DNA of 63,899 bases, from positions 1 through 63,899 of the forward strand of contig DVNW01000021.1 of NCBI GenBank assembly GCA_018714105.1, written 5' to 3'. A model generated the notes under the pieces. The model was not told the DNA's origin. It ran no database searches and was given only the letters and a program-made list of their open reading frames with translations. Both the position numbers and the translations under genes were made by a program. Of the stretch, positions 62,562 through 63,899 are shown in pieces. How positions within the stretch are numbered: the first letter of the stretch is position 1; each line of letters starts with the position of its first letter. This stretch comes from Candidatus Faecicola pullistercoris. Lineage in GTDB: Bacteria > Bacillota > Clostridia > Christensenellales > CAG-917.

Positions 62562-63899
62562 TGAACATCATCGCAAGGCATACGTTCAAGTGCACGGGGA
62601 AAAATCCCGTTCAATCAGCAATAATCATCGTATCGGTAATAATTATTACGGCGTGTATTCTCGTCGCTCTTTCGGTTTCGCCCGTTTTCAGGGCGACGGC
62701 TTCTACGTGGGCGGGCGCGAGCTTTGCCGGCAGCGACGCAATAATAAGTTTTAATTCCACTTCCGACGACGCATTGCTGAATTGCATAGAAGCAGACGAT
62801 ACCGTGGAAAATTATTTTGCCGCTTTTCTGACAGGTACGGCTTTACTCACCCGAACGGCAACCCTGAACGGTACTATATATATTACGGACGATAAAGATA
62901 AGACCGTAACGCTAAACGGCTCGGAACTTGTATCGTCCTCGCCTTGTCCGTCGGGAGAAATTCCCGCGTACGTTTCCCAAACTTTTGCAGAAAGAGCAGG
63001 TATAGAAGCGGGAGATTCCGTATATATCAAAAATGTCGATATTTCGGTTACGGTGGAAAAAATATTTAACAGCGGCGGTTTGTTTTACAGCGGTAATTCC
63101 AACTATATCGTTCTGGATTTCGCCGATATGCCGACCGGAACGGTAAGACAATTCAACACCGTTTTCGTGTATATGAATAACCCTTGCGGGGAAAACGGCC
63201 CGGGAGCCGCTGAACTCGATAAGCTGTGCGCTGAACTCGAGGCTTTGCATTATCCGGGGTTTAATGTGGTAAAAGAAGACGGTAAAAGCCTTAATTATAT
63301 TAAAAACTCGGTTGAAGGAAGTATGAGGATACTTGCCGTGGCGGTGACGGTGGTGATAATACTGATGTCCTTTCTGCTTTACTTTTCCTATTCGGTAATT
63401 GTAAAAAACAGGACGGAGCACACGGTCAGGTTCAAATCGGCAGGGGCTACGCCTTTTCAATGCGTCGCCATACTGTTTGCCGAAGTCGCCGTTTACGCCG
63501 TCGCGGGCGGAATAACGGGGCTTATTTTAGGCAGAATCGTAATGGAAATAATGGAAAAGGCGGTTGCCTCCACAGTTACGGACGCGACGGGGCAGATAGC
63601 CTTCGCGAATTACGCATACGCTTTTTTAATCGCGGTCGGTGTTTGTTTTGCCTCCTGCTTTAAACCCGCGGCCGATATTTCTTTCAAATCGGTCAGAAGG
63701 CTTACGGCGGGAGAAGCCAGACTTACGAGGCGCGTTCCTTTCCCTTTGGCGGCATTGGCTACGCTTGCTTTTGCGGCGGCGTTTGCGTTCTTGTTTGCCG
63801 CCGAAAACGGCCATACGGCGGCTGCAACGGTAATTTTTATAATCGTGGCCGTTATATGGGTGCTGACGATCGCGCCCTTTTTGCTGAAAGGAGTCGCGT
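62561..63899 (+). CDS. FtsX-like ABC permease (partial, runs off the window)
   Basis: An open frame runs from the ATG at 62561 to the window end (446 codons, no stop). An N-terminal membrane helix (SAIIIVSVIIITACILVALS) is followed by an extracytoplasmic domain of about 200 residues (MacB_PCD-like position). Then come FtsX-type helices: LAVAVTVVIILMSFLLYFSY, VRFKSAGATPFQCVAILFAE and GGITGLILGRIV. More hydrophobic segments continue toward the end. RFKSAGATPFQ matches the conserved coupling segment of FtsX permeases. It overlaps the ATPase stop by one base (TAATG). Confidence 0.88.
   Translation, partial: MNIIARHTFKCTGKNPVQSAIIIVSVIIITACILVALSVSPVFRATASTWAGASFAGSDAIISFNSTSDDALLNCIEADDTVENYFAAFLTGTALLTRTATLNGTIYITDDKDKTVTLNGSELVSSSPCPSGEIPAYVSQTFAERAGIEAGDSVYIKNVDISVTVEKIFNSGGLFYSGNSNYIVLDFADMPTGTVRQFNTVFVYMNNPCGENGPGAAELDKLCAELEALHYPGFNVVKEDGKSLNYIKNSVEGSMRILAVAVTVVIILMSFLLYFSYSVIVKNRTEHTVRFKSAGATPFQCVAILFAEVAVYAVAGGITGLILGRIVMEIMEKAVASTVTDATGQIAFANYAYAFLIAVGVCFASCFKPAADISFKSVRRLTAGEARLTRRVPFPLAALATLAFAAAFAFLFAAENGHTAAATVIFIIVAVIWVLTIAPFLLKGVA

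Overview
The window reads like chromosomal DNA of an anaerobic, gut-type member of the Clostridia. Promoters are sigma-A-like (TTGACA/TATAAT, 16-18 bp spacing), Shine-Dalgarno sites are strong (AAGGAGG-like), and lipoprotein signals are Gram-positive in style. The enzymes also fit: KtrAB, Fe-S serine dehydratase, split transketolase, B12-dependent MetH with a detached activation protein, and several cation:sugar (GPH) symporters. This placement is inference; there is no rRNA or marker gene to fix the lineage. I see no tRNA, rRNA, CRISPR array or intact insertion sequence. Nearly all genes are on the + strand. The exceptions are a small XRE regulator, an alkaline phosphatase, a DUF421 protein and a DUF4874/DUF4832 lipoprotein.

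Layout. 1-183: 3' end of rlmD (23S rRNA m5U methyltransferase). 399-5066: a 1555-aa repeat-rich surface lipoprotein. 5475-9073: an AT-richer, apparently acquired block. It opens with an ORF that fuses a 93-bp copy of the rlmD 3' end to a different tail, followed by an ORF remnant and an iron-complex/corrinoid-type ABC importer. 9074-16939: macrodomain protein, HU, sugar isomerase, two GPH symporters, then an amidohydrolase / alpha-beta hydrolase / YbaK operon. 16977-22604: XRE regulator with a divergent candidate small RNA, MgtC, KtrB-KtrA potassium uptake, GH2 glycosidase. 22738-29353: an unknown protein, a membrane-embedded M28 peptidase, an RlmI-like methyltransferase, a third GPH symporter, a metallophosphoesterase and TcdA.

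29408-34092: a small membrane protein, a tautomerase and a methionine-synthesis operon (metF, activation-domain protein, metH). 34176-43729: alkaline phosphatase (-), glutamate dehydrogenase, SDR, a Cache-HAMP-GGDEF(degenerate)-EAL protein, a stand-alone condensation/acyltransferase-like protein, and galU-galE. 43775-52996: DUF421 (-), a four-gene operon (O-antigen-ligase-family protein, ABC ATPase, ABC permease, 977-aa Ig-like/beta-helix exoprotein) and the DUF4874 lipoprotein (-). 53183-63899: HlyIII, class II aldolase and GH20 hexosaminidase; a polar amino-acid ABC importer; split transketolase; serine dehydratase; and a MacB/FtsX-type ABC pair that runs off the window.

Most notable points. 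(1) The amino-acid-binding lipoprotein at 56427-57311 has its two sequence halves in reversed order, as in a circularly permuted periplasmic binding protein. (2) The rlmD 3' end is duplicated and fused to a foreign tail at the edge of an acquired transporter block. (3) The XRE regulator faces a promoter-terminator unit of about 105 nt that has no convincing ORF, with palindromes between them. (4) The surface lipoprotein carries two separate tandem repeat families, one of which I do not recognise.
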